Source: VFZS01 sp964353255 (GTDB taxonomy: Bacteria; Acidobacteriota; Terriglobia; Bryobacterales; Bryobacteraceae). Taken from it: a stretch of 13,779 bases of DNA. A program made the position numbers and the translations under genes. The notes below the pieces were generated by a model. That model searched no databases. It had not been told where the DNA came from and worked only from the letters and a program-made list of their open reading frames with translations. The stretch is from contig CAYGVJ010000142.1 of NCBI GenBank assembly GCA_964353255.1, forward strand, positions 1-13,779, read 5' to 3'. This document shows positions 1 through 6,864 of this stretch, piece after piece (within the stretch, counting starts at the first letter, position 1; every line of letters begins with the position of its first letter).

Positions 1-1
1 C

Positions 2-40
2 CACTGCGGAGGCCTCGACCTTGCCCCAGCTACCCACTAA
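2..40 (+). other. Possible 3' end of an unseen upstream ORF
   Basis: This reading frame is open from the left edge and stops with TAA at 38-40. Its last residues are ...LAPATH. The stop falls inside the 19-base inverted repeat at 32-50. At the right edge, on the other strand, another frame enters the window and also ends in Thr-His-stop inside the partner repeat. This may be the tail of a transposase or another gene lying outside the window, but 12 codons cannot establish that. Very uncertain. Confidence 0.15.
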
Positions 41-50
41 AATGCCGGAA
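32..50 (+). repeat. Left arm of a 19-base inverted repeat near the window ends
   Basis: The bases ACCCACTAAAATGCCGGAA match the reverse complement of 13674-13692 at 17 of 19 positions. Both arms point inward and each contains the TAA stop of a frame coming from outside the window. An insertion-sequence end or a shared gene terminus could explain it. No transposase is visible in the window, so the nature of the element is unknown. Confidence 0.35.
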
Positions 51-58
51 GAGCGTAG

Positions 59-64
59 TATAAT
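59..64 (+). promoter_or_regulatory. Perfect TATAAT hexamer near the AraC start
   Basis: TATAAT at 59-64 matches the sigma-70 -10 consensus exactly. No convincing -35 box lies 16-18 bases upstream (the bases there read roughly ACTAAA), and there is no extended -10 TG. If it is used, transcription would begin near position 71, after the ATG at 63. The true AraC start would then be downstream (GTG at 78 is in frame), or the hexamer is fortuitous. Confidence 0.25.
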
Positions 65-1127
65 GTGGCCAACAAAAGTGTTGTACAAAACTACCCTTTC
101 CCGGTTGCCGGTTGACGATGTTGGGGACTCTGAATCCCCAGCCGTCGGACTGCATCTCCCGCCGGGACTCGCGGCCAGTCTCCACTATGAATCATTCCAG
201 ATCTTGGAACGAGTGGATTCCGCAAAGCGCTACCACCTGGCCCTTGATACTTCTTTCCCCCTTGCGGTGAGGTTGTACGAGTTCCCAGCAGGTCTCCGCG
301 CCGTACCCATGACATGGCATGAGCGCCTGGAAATTTTCTGTCCGCTCGCCGGTTCGGGAGCTTTTCGCATCGGCGAGCAATTGGAGCCATTCGAAGCCGC
401 TGACATCCTGCTCATCGACAACCTGCGGTTGCACGGTATAGACAGCTTCGAAGGGCCAGACCGCCACGCCCTGGTCGTCGTTTTCTACCCGGATCTGGTA
501 GCAGCGCCGGGCGCGCTGCCCTGCGACCTTTGGTTGCTGCGGCCGTTTCGTCATCTGCGGGACGGCTGCCTGCACATGCGCTCGCGGGATCCGCACGCGG
601 CCGAAGCCTGGAACTGCCTGAGCCGGCTGGTGCTGGCACAGATGGAGGGGGCCGGCGATCCGGCTTGTCAGGCCCGCCAAAAATCCGTTCTGGCCGAACT
701 GCTCATAGTCCTGGAAGAGGCGTTCAGGGACCGCATGGCCGAACACAGCGATTACGAATTCCGCCGCGACCGTCTGCGACGCCTCTCGCCCCTGTTCGAG
801 TTCCTGGCCACTCACCACGACGAGCCTCTGAGTGTGCCGGCGGCGGCACGGATGCTGGAAATGAGCGCGAGCTACTTCATGCGCTTCTTCCGCACGGCGA
901 CCGGGCTGACGTTTTCCGCGTATGCGGACCAGTTGCGGGTGAGCCGGGCCTATCAACTTCTACTGGAAAGCGACCTGTCGCTGACGCAGATCGCCGCGGA
1001 AACGGGTTTTTGCGACCAGTGCCACTTGAGCCGGCACATCCGGCGCCGCTTCGGAACCTCCCCGGGCCGCATCCGCGCCCAGCAACGGGCGCACGGTACG
1101 AAGCAGACCGAAACCCGGCCAGGGTAG
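63..1127 (+). CDS. AraC-family transcriptional regulator with cupin-like sensor
   Basis: A 354-residue DNA-binding regulator. Residues about 40-145 form a cupin-like sensor (WHERLEIFCPLAGSGAFRIG at 85-104, then repeated acidic and hydrophobic strands). Residues about 242-340 hold the two helix-turn-helix motifs of the AraC family: SVPAAARMLEMSAS near 257-270, and SLTQIAAETGF followed by CHLSRHIRRRFGTSPGRIR near 306-338. AraC proteins usually activate nearby sugar-uptake genes on ligand binding, and the next gene downstream is a TonB-dependent receptor on the same strand, 80 bases away. The start is uncertain: the frame is open to the left edge. TTG at 21 has GGAGG 8 bases upstream (8-12), ATG at 42 is possible, and ATG at 63 has GGAAGAG 9 bases upstream. 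I chose 63. The 3' half, from residue 141 on, is duplicated at 6130-6774. Family assignment is firm; ligand and targets are inferred. Confidence 0.9.
   Translation: MWPTKVLYKTTLSRLPVDDVGDSESPAVGLHLPPGLAASLHYESFQILERVDSAKRYHLALDTSFPLAVRLYEFPAGLRAVPMTWHERLEIFCPLAGSGAFRIGEQLEPFEAADILLIDNLRLHGIDSFEGPDRHALVVVFYPDLVAAPGALPCDLWLLRPFRHLRDGCLHMRSRDPHAAEAWNCLSRLVLAQMEGAGDPACQARQKSVLAELLIVLEEAFRDRMAEHSDYEFRRDRLRRLSPLFEFLATHHDEPLSVPAAARMLEMSASYFMRFFRTATGLTFSAYADQLRVSRAYQLLLESDLSLTQIAAETGFCDQCHLSRHIRRRFGTSPGRIRAQQRAHGTKQTETRPG
81..88 (+). promoter_or_regulatory. TTGTACAA palindrome at the AraC 5' end (candidate operator)
   Basis: A perfect 8-base palindrome near the start of the AraC gene. The same palindrome occurs in the leader of each receptor gene (1130-1137 and 6777-6784), so it could be a binding site through which the regulator controls itself and both receptors. 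AraC proteins usually bind direct repeats rather than short palindromes, so this is speculative. Confidence 0.25.
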
Positions 1128-1172
1128 AATTGTACAAGTATTCGAGCACTTTCATTCTATCCTCCAAGAGCC
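483..1172 (+). repeat. Long direct repeat, copy 1 (AraC 3' half plus leader)
   Basis: These 690 bases align without gaps to 6130-6819 (offset 5647). I count 12 mismatches: 11 between 494 and 612, one at 1145. Positions 613-1144 are identical. The repeat starts at Phe141 of the AraC protein and runs 45 bases past its stop codon. It ends abruptly at GAGCC; beyond it the two leaders differ. Both copies sit directly upstream of a TonB-dependent receptor gene. Confidence 0.95.
1130..1137 (+). promoter_or_regulatory. TTGTACAA palindrome upstream of TBDR1
   Basis: This palindrome begins 3 bases after the AraC stop codon. TTGTAC could also act as a -35 box: 17 bases further on lies CATTCT (1153-1158), a poor -10. 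The same arrangement is present before the second receptor because the repeat carries it. Function is inferred from position only. Confidence 0.3.
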
Positions 1173-1199
1173 AATTCGGCTACGATCCGGCTTGGGAGG
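1161..1199 (+). promoter_or_regulatory. Possible ribosome-site-sequestering hairpin before TBDR1
   Basis: CCTCCAAG at 1161-1168 can pair with CTTGGGAGG at 1191-1199 (five pairs CCTCC/GGAGG, one unpaired G, then AAG/CTT; the adjoining CC at 1171-1172 can also pair with the GG at 1189-1190). GGAGG at 1195-1199 is the ribosome binding site of TBDR1, 8 bases before its ATG. Such a hairpin would hide that site. It matters only if transcription starts upstream of 1161, which I cannot tell. Confidence 0.3.
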
Positions 1200-1207
1200 C
1201 TTCAGAA

Positions 1208-4200
1208 ATGCGAGGACGTATGTTGAAGAGATCAGCTTTGCTTGCCGCCGCAATCTGTTTCTGTTTCTCGGGTCTGGCGCCCGGCCAGGAGTTCCGGGCG
1301 ACCGTCACAGGCCACGTTTCGGACCCTTCTGGCGGTGCTATGCCCAATGTCGCGGTTCAGATCATTAACACCGGTACCAACGAGGTGGCTGTAGCGGTCA
1401 CCAACACTCAGGGAATCTACTCCGTGCCCTTACTGAAGCCCGGCATCTATCGCCTCACCGCTGAGGCCGCCGGTTTCAAGAAGTACATCAAGGAAAACAT
1501 CGTCCTCAACGTCGGCGACGTGCTCGGCATGGATGTGACCATGTCGGTAGGCGAAACCACGGAGTCCGTCACGGTGAGCGCCGAAGCGCTGCTGTTGCAG
1601 ACCGAGAGCGCCGACCGCGGTCTTGTCATCGACCAGAAGCGCGTCATGGAGCTGCCGTTGAACGCGCGCAACCCTTTCATGCTGGCGATGCTCTCCGCGG
1701 GGGTGAACTTCAGCGGCGCCCAGATCTATCAGCGCCCGTTCGACAACGGAGCTATCGCCGACTGGACGGTGAACGGCGGCATGGACCGGAAGAACGAGTT
1801 CCTGCTGGATGGCGCGCCCAACAACGCCCAGGCCGGCGGAAACAACATTGCGCTGGTTCCGCCCGTCGATTCCGTGCAGGAATTCAAAATTCAGACCAAT
1901 TCGTATGACGCAGCCTACGGCAAGTCGAGCGGCGGCATCATGAACGTGTCGCTGAAGAGCGGCAGCAATCAACTCCATGGAACGATCTACGAATTCATGC
2001 GCCGGAATGCCCTGGACGCGAATTCATTCCAGAACAACGCGGCGGGGGTGCAGAAATCGGGGCACTTCCTGGATCAGTACGGCATTTCCGCGGGCGGACC
2101 CATCATCCTTCCCAAGATCTACGACGGCCGGAACAAGAGCTTCTTCTTCGTGAACTACGAAGGGTACCGTGAAGGCACGCCGACGCCGCTGACTTTGTCG
2201 GTACCCATGCCGGAGTTTCTGGGCGGCGACTTCAGCAAGCTGGTGGATTCGCAGGGCCGCAAGATCACGATCTACGATCCAGTGGGCGCCGCGATCAATG
2301 CAGACGGCAGCGTGACGCGCCAGCCCTTTGCGGGGAACCTGATTCCCACGAACCGGATCAACGCGACCTCCACCAAGATGCTGAAGCTCTTTGCCGCACC
2401 GAACATCACGACTCCGGGTTCGGCCTACGGCACTAACAACCTGTTCATCCCGGGCGGCGCCGACAACCTGGACAAGGACGACTTCTATAACGCTGTCACC
2501 AAGTTTGACCAGAACTTGGGCGACAAGCACCATCTGTTCTTCCGTGAAGCCACCAATGACCGCACGGAGCTCCGCAACACGAACGGCACCTTCGGACCAG
2601 GCTGGCAAGGTCCGGGACCGCTGAAGCGCATCAATGACGCCTACGTTCTGGACTGGACCGGGACCTTGCGTCCGACCATGATTGCAGGCGCGCGAGTCTC
2701 TTTCGCGCGTTACGTGGAGGGCTCACGGGGCGACCCGAACATCGGCGTCAACCCGACGGTGCTGGGGTTCCCGCAGTCTCTGGTCTCGCAACTCCCGGTG
2801 CAAAACATGTTCGGCACCTATAATTTCACCAATTACACCGGACTCGGGAGCAACCCGTCGTTCAACTACACCAACACCGTGACATTCGCTGGCAGCATCG
2901 CCAAAATTGCAGGCCAGCACACCTTCAAGGCCGGCCTCGACCTGCGGCGCATCCAGTACAACGTCATTACCACTAATAACGTGTTCGCAATGACGTTCAA
3001 TAACACATGGACCCAGCGCGTCTACAACGTCGCCGACTCTCTCAGCGGCAACTCGTGGGCCTCGGCGCTGCTCGGTGTGCCAGCCAGCGGGAGCGTGGAC
3101 GACACCCCGTATCCGTCGTTCGTGCAGCGCTACTCGGCCGGCTACTTCCAGGACGACTGGAAGGTGAGCCGCAAACTGACCTTGAATCTCGGTGTGCGCT
3201 GGGATTTCATCCAGGCGGTGACGGAGCGCTATGGGCGGCTGGCGCGCGGCTTTGATCCCAACGCCGTGAACCCTGTGGACGCAAAGATCGACCGCACCAA
3301 GTTCCCGGGCTTCCCCACAGTGAAAGGCGGGCTTCTGTATGTCAGCGGCAATGACGGGCACACGGCCAATCTCGACTGGACGGGCATCCAGCCGCGCTTT
3401 GGCATGGCCTACCAGATCAGGCCGAAGCTGGTGTTCCGGGGCGGCTACGGCCGCTACATGATCAACCCCAATAATGACTGGAATCGAACAGAGGGATACA
3501 ACATCACCACCAGCTTGGTGAACTCACTCGACGGCGGCCGCACTCCGATTCCGAATCTGATGAACGACCCATTCCCGAGCGGAATCCTTAAACCGCCAGG
3601 TAGCAGCCTGGGGCTCGCGACACTGCTAGGCCAGGGGCCGGACTTCTTCGATCCGACGTTCAAGACACCGTACACCAATCAATTCAGTGCGGGAGTCCAG
3701 GTGGAGTTGCCGATGCAATCGCGCCTCGATATTGCCTTTGTCGGAAACCGCGGCCACAAGATGCAGACCGCCATGCCTTACAATCAACCCAATCTGGCGT
3801 TTCGCCAGACCTGCGGCCCGCTGGAAGGCGGGAGCCCGACCTTCTGCAACCAGCTTGTTCCCAACCCGTTCTACGGCATGCCCCAATTCGTGGGCACCAA
3901 CCTTGGCACGAACCCGACTGTCTCCCGGGCCACGCTGGCCAATCCTTACCCCCAATTCTCTTCGCTCAATCAGAGGGGCCGCAACGATGGCAAGAATTGG
4001 TACAACGCTCTCCAGATCGACTACGGCATCCGTGCCACGGCGGGCTGGAACCTGACCTTCGGCTACACGTACTCGAAGAACATGGAGCAGGGGGGCTTCG
4101 ACAACTCCAACGGCAACAACGCGAACAACGCTTTCATGGATGTGCAGCGGTTAGTCCCGGAGCGCAGCCTGACGGGATACGATTTCCCGAACGTGGTGAA

Positions 4201-4807
4201 GATGAGTTCGGTGTACGAACTGCCTGTCGGCAAAGGCAAGCACTTCCTCAGCGGCGCCAGCAAGTTGGCCGACCTCTTCGTCGGGGGCTGGCAGCATACG
4301 ATGATCTTCCAATACCGCAGCGGGGCGCCCTGGAACCTGCCGGGAAACGCGTTCTACGTGCGCAACGCTGCTGTAAGTACCAACTGGGGTTCACCAGTGA
4401 TTCGGGGCGTGCGCGCCTGCGTTGGGAAGATGGCGGACAGCGGCGTCATCGCGCTGCAACCTTACAGCGTCAACGTCTCCGGGTGCACGCTGGACAGCAT
4501 CAACTTCCTGCAGTTTCCGAGCTATGCCCCGGCGCGCGGGACACCGCTGCGCACGGGCGATATCCGGACGCAGGCGACGGCTGTGGCGGATATGTCGATA
4601 GGCAAGACGTTTCGCTTCAACGAGAGGATGCGCTTCCAGTTCCGAGCCGAAGCGTTCAACGTATTTAACACCTACTGGATGGCCCGTGAGCACTTCCAGA
4701 ATAACCTGGACGCCTCGACGTTCGGGCAGATCATCAAGGGCTCGGTCGCCACCGGCAACACGAACTGGCCGCGGCAGATTCAATTCGGCTTCAAGTTCAT
4801 CTACTGA
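1208..4807 (+). CDS. TonB-dependent receptor, Oar-like, with carboxypeptidase-regulatory-like domain (TBDR1)
   Basis: A 1199-residue outer-membrane active transporter, probably for oligosaccharides. Residues 5-26 form a signal peptide (LKRSALLAAAICFCFSGLAPG). Residues about 28-120 are the beta-sandwich regulatory-like domain (TVTGHVSDPSGGAMPNV, then GIYSVPLLKPGIYRLTAEAAGF). The plug follows at about 130-260 (NEFLLDG at 196-202; SVQEFKIQTNSYDAAYGKSS; LKSGSNQLHGTIYEF). The rest is a long beta-barrel with repeated QDDWKVSRKLTLNLGVRWDF-type strands, ending in aromatic Tyr as outer-membrane barrels do. No clear TonB box is visible. The ATG at 1208 is preceded by GGAGG at 1195-1199. The frame stays open back to 530, but that part overlaps AraC and is not coding. 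The stop overlaps that of the converging methyltransferase. AraC lies directly upstream. Substrate unknown. Confidence 0.93.
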   Translation: MRGRMLKRSALLAAAICFCFSGLAPGQEFRATVTGHVSDPSGGAMPNVAVQIINTGTNEVAVAVTNTQGIYSVPLLKPGIYRLTAEAAGFKKYIKENIVLNVGDVLGMDVTMSVGETTESVTVSAEALLLQTESADRGLVIDQKRVMELPLNARNPFMLAMLSAGVNFSGAQIYQRPFDNGAIADWTVNGGMDRKNEFLLDGAPNNAQAGGNNIALVPPVDSVQEFKIQTNSYDAAYGKSSGGIMNVSLKSGSNQLHGTIYEFMRRNALDANSFQNNAAGVQKSGHFLDQYGISAGGPIILPKIYDGRNKSFFFVNYEGYREGTPTPLTLSVPMPEFLGGDFSKLVDSQGRKITIYDPVGAAINADGSVTRQPFAGNLIPTNRINATSTKMLKLFAAPNITTPGSAYGTNNLFIPGGADNLDKDDFYNAVTKFDQNLGDKHHLFFREATNDRTELRNTNGTFGPGWQGPGPLKRINDAYVLDWTGTLRPTMIAGARVSFARYVEGSRGDPNIGVNPTVLGFPQSLVSQLPVQNMFGTYNFTNYTGLGSNPSFNYTNTVTFAGSIAKIAGQHTFKAGLDLRRIQYNVITTNNVFAMTFNNTWTQRVYNVADSLSGNSWASALLGVPASGSVDDTPYPSFVQRYSAGYFQDDWKVSRKLTLNLGVRWDFIQAVTERYGRLARGFDPNAVNPVDAKIDRTKFPGFPTVKGGLLYVSGNDGHTANLDWTGIQPRFGMAYQIRPKLVFRGGYGRYMINPNNDWNRTEGYNITTSLVNSLDGGRTPIPNLMNDPFPSGILKPPGSSLGLATLLGQGPDFFDPTFKTPYTNQFSAGVQVELPMQSRLDIAFVGNRGHKMQTAMPYNQPNLAFRQTCGPLEGGSPTFCNQLVPNPFYGMPQFVGTNLGTNPTVSRATLANPYPQFSSLNQRGRNDGKNWYNALQIDYGIRATAGWNLTFGYTYSKNMEQGGFDNSNGNNANNAFMDVQRLVPERSLTGYDFPNVVKMSSVYELPVGKGKHFLSGASKLADLFVGGWQHTMIFQYRSGAPWNLPGNAFYVRNAAVSTNWGSPVIRGVRACVGKMADSGVIALQPYSVNVSGCTLDSINFLQFPSYAPARGTPLRTGDIRTQATAVADMSIGKTFRFNERMRFQFRAEAFNVFNTYWMAREHFQNNLDASTFGQIIKGSVATGNTNWPRQIQFGFKFIY

Positions 4808-6006
4808 TAGGCGGCTTTGCGGTAGATCGCGAACGCGTCGAACATCTGAGTGTTCACCCGGACAGTCCTCGCCTGCAAGGCCTCCAGGCCGGAGGCCGCG
4901 GCGAGGAAGTCAATTTCCGGGCGCCCGTCGTTGTGCAGGAAGTAGCCGCCCGGCCGAATCATGGAGCTGATGTTGGCCAGCGCCAGCGACAGTTCCCGGC
5001 GGTTGAAATACACCAGCACGTTGGTCGCGATGGCCAGGTCGTACTGCGCTTCCCAGCGTGAAGTGAGGACGTTGAGCCTCCCTGCCCGCACGGCTCGCGC
5101 CACGTCCACGTTCACCTCCAGATTGCCGCCGCTGCGCTTTCCGGCGGCTCCGCCGAGCGCCTTGAAATAGCGCTCGTACTCGCCGTCTCCCGGCCCTGAG
5201 TACAACTCGAGACGCCTCGTTCCGAAAGGGAACCGGTCGATGAACTCGACCACTCGCGCGCTGATATCGGCGCAGTCGATGTTCAACTGTCCGGGCTTAG
5301 ACAAACCCAGCCCCAAGAGAGCATCCGCCACCGCATAGGGCTGGAAGCTCTGTGGCGGATGGGAGTCCACCAAAGCAGTGCGCGGCGCCATATCGAGGCC
5401 CGGCCCGACAATCAGCACGCGGCGGATGGCGGACGCAGACCGTAGCTCTTTGAGCACGGACAGCCCGGTCCACACGGCGTAGTTGGCCTCCACCTGCGTG
5501 TCGGTGCTGTGCCCGCGGGTCTCGTAGGCGTGCTCGCGCCGCAGGAACTCCTTGTCGTAGAGGAACCGCATGACGCGCCGGTACTCGCCCTCCAGGAATT
5601 CGACCGAGCGCTGGCTCGGCGCGAGAAGCCCCGCGAAGTAGCCGAGGCGCGGGTCGCGAGAGGGCCGGCCGATCGCCTTCAGAAAGGAGGCCAAGCGCGC
5701 CTGCACAGCGCCGGGCAGCACCGACTTCTCGAAGAATTCCCGCGCGCTCAGCGCCGGCTCGATGCGCGGGAGCGAGGTGAAGCGCTGCGACTGGAGCGCG
5801 TAGTAGACCAGGTGCTCGAACTCGCCCTCGCGCTCGCGCTGGCTTGTGTCGCGCTCGATCTCCTGAATCCGCGCGTCGAAACTGGCGGGGTCGAAGCGTC
5901 GGGCGATGCCGGGCGGCAGGTCGGCGAAGCGGACCGTGTGTGCGGCGGGCGGCTGACTGCGCAGGGCTGCGCCGACGAGAAACGCTACGGCCAGGCGGAA
6001 AGGCAC
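4801..6006 (-). CDS. CheR-like class I SAM-dependent methyltransferase with apparent signal peptide
   Basis: A 401-residue protein starting at GTG, with GGAGG 11 bases upstream (6018-6022 on the complement). Residues about 197-210 (VLIVGPGLDMAPRT) resemble the SAM-binding glycine-rich motif I. CADISARVVEFID near 245-257 may correspond to the next SAM-binding strand. YDLAIATNVLVYFNRREL (322-339) and MIRPGGYFLHND (349-360) strongly resemble the NVLIYF and L-x-PGG-x-L signatures of CheR-type methyltransferases. The N-terminal 180 residues have no family I recognise. Residues 4-15 are hydrophobic (RLAVAFLVGAAL) and look like a signal peptide or membrane anchor, odd for an enzyme that needs cytoplasmic SAM. 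It is transcribed toward TBDR1, with stop codons overlapping by 7 bases. Substrate unknown; no chemotaxis genes are nearby. Confidence 0.8.
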   Translation of the reverse strand: MPFRLAVAFLVGAALRSQPPAAHTVRFADLPPGIARRFDPASFDARIQEIERDTSQREREGEFEHLVYYALQSQRFTSLPRIEPALSAREFFEKSVLPGAVQARLASFLKAIGRPSRDPRLGYFAGLLAPSQRSVEFLEGEYRRVMRFLYDKEFLRREHAYETRGHSTDTQVEANYAVWTGLSVLKELRSASAIRRVLIVGPGLDMAPRTALVDSHPPQSFQPYAVADALLGLGLSKPGQLNIDCADISARVVEFIDRFPFGTRRLELYSGPGDGEYERYFKALGGAAGKRSGGNLEVNVDVARAVRAGRLNVLTSRWEAQYDLAIATNVLVYFNRRELSLALANISSMIRPGGYFLHNDGRPEIDFLAAASGLEALQARTVRVNTQMFDAFAIYRKAAYQ

Positions 6007-6129
6007 GAAAGGACCATCCTCCGTTTCTTGCGTCAGTCCACAAGAACGACTTGTGATCTATCCTGATGATAGTCGCTCAGATGTCGTCCCCGCAGGAAAT
6101 TCTCGGCCTCTCGCTGGATCGGTCGACTC
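6007..6129. other. Intergenic region with two short inverted repeats
   Basis: This lies between the methyltransferase start (leftward) and the truncated AraC copy (rightward). It contains CACAAG-AACGA-CTTGTG at 6039-6055, a perfect 6-base inverted repeat with a 5-base loop, and CTATC-CTGAT-GATAG at 6058-6072. Both are well placed to be operators or mRNA hairpins for the methyltransferase gene, 33-66 bases upstream of its start codon. No clear -10/-35 pair was found. The left edge of the long repeat is at 6130. Confidence 0.3.
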
Positions 6130-6141
6130 TTCTACCCGGAC

Positions 6142-6774
6142 TTGGCAGCACCGCCGGGTGCGCTGCCCTGCGACCTGTGGTTGCTGCGGCCATTTCGTCA
6201 TCTGCGGGAGGGCTGCCTGCACATGCGCTCGCGGGATCCGCAAGCAGCCGAAGCCTGGGACTGCCTGAGCCGGCTGGTGCTGGCACAGATGGAGGGGGCC
6301 GGCGATCCGGCTTGTCAGGCCCGCCAAAAATCCGTTCTGGCCGAACTGCTCATAGTCCTGGAAGAGGCGTTCAGGGACCGCATGGCCGAACACAGCGATT
6401 ACGAATTCCGCCGCGACCGTCTGCGACGCCTCTCGCCCCTGTTCGAGTTCCTGGCCACTCACCACGACGAGCCTCTGAGTGTGCCGGCGGCGGCACGGAT
6501 GCTGGAAATGAGCGCGAGCTACTTCATGCGCTTCTTCCGCACGGCGACCGGGCTGACGTTTTCCGCGTATGCGGACCAGTTGCGGGTGAGCCGGGCCTAT
6601 CAACTTCTACTGGAAAGCGACCTGTCGCTGACGCAGATCGCCGCGGAAACGGGTTTTTGCGACCAGTGCCACTTGAGCCGGCACATCCGGCGCCGCTTCG
6701 GAACCTCCCCGGGCCGCATCCGCGCCCAGCAACGGGCGCACGGTACGAAGCAGACCGAAACCCGGCCAGGGTAG
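6142..6774 (+). pseudogene. 5'-truncated AraC-family regulator copy (DNA-binding part only)
   Basis: This matches the AraC protein at 63-1127 from residue 141 to the end, with five substitutions. The cupin-like sensor is missing. Upstream of 6130 the sequence is unrelated, and the frame meets a stop at 6070-6072. Both helix-turn-helix motifs are intact. TTG at 6142 gives 210 residues but has no ribosome binding site. ATG at 6223 gives 183 residues and has GGAGG at 6207-6211, 11 bases upstream; that GGAGG exists only in this copy because of the GAC-to-GAG change. It is therefore either a pseudogene or a source of a free DNA-binding domain that could compete with the full-length regulator. It lies directly upstream of TBDR2. 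Confidence 0.8.
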
Positions 6775-6776
6775 AA

Positions 6777-6784
6777 TTGTACAA
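6777..6784 (+). promoter_or_regulatory. TTGTACAA palindrome upstream of TBDR2
   Basis: This is the repeat-borne copy of the site at 1130-1137, beginning 3 bases after the stop of the truncated AraC copy and 81 bases before the TBDR2 start codon. If it is an operator or -35 element, both receptors would answer to the same regulator. Confidence 0.3.
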
Positions 6785-6807
6785 GTATTCGCGCACTTTC
6801 ATTCTAT

Positions 6808-6860
6808 CCTCCAAGAGCCGTTGTCCTCCATCATTGGTGCTTCCGGGGAATCTTAGGAGG
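6808..6860 (+). promoter_or_regulatory. Possible ribosome-site-sequestering hairpin before TBDR2
   Basis: CCTCCAAG at 6808-6815, inside the repeat, can pair with CTTAGGAGG at 6852-6860, outside the repeat, with one unpaired A. This is the same geometry as in the TBDR1 leader. A second CCTCC at 6825-6829 is a rival partner. GGAGG at 6856-6860 is the TBDR2 ribosome binding site, only 4 bases before its GTG. Speculative without a mapped transcription start. Confidence 0.3.
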
Positions 6861-6864
6861 CTTT

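Larger units (their letters stand above)
6130..6819 (+). repeat. Long direct repeat, copy 2 (AraC 3' half plus leader)
   Basis: Partner of 483-1172, in the same orientation and 5647 bases downstream. Against copy 1 it changes five amino acids, all at its left end (Val146Ala, Ala148Pro, Asp167Glu, His178Gln and Asn184Asp in copy-1 numbering), and none after that. The left boundary, at TTCTACCCGGA, falls in the middle of the ancestral gene, so this copy is a truncation. Confidence 0.95.

Noticed and set aside
192..956. Minus-strand frame opposite AraC (repeated at 6058-6603)
   Set aside because: It is present in both places only because the DNA is duplicated. Its composition is shadow-like and it has no motifs.
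530..1207. Extension of the TBDR1 frame 226 codons upstream
   Set aside because: It overlaps the AraC gene out of frame, reads as low-complexity Arg/Pro/Ala/Gly, and the strong GGAGG plus signal peptide at 1208 mark the real start.
5297..6066. Long frames on both strands over the methyltransferase gene
   Set aside because: The CheR-like motifs lie only in the 4801-6006 minus frame. The others are Arg/Ala-rich shadows.
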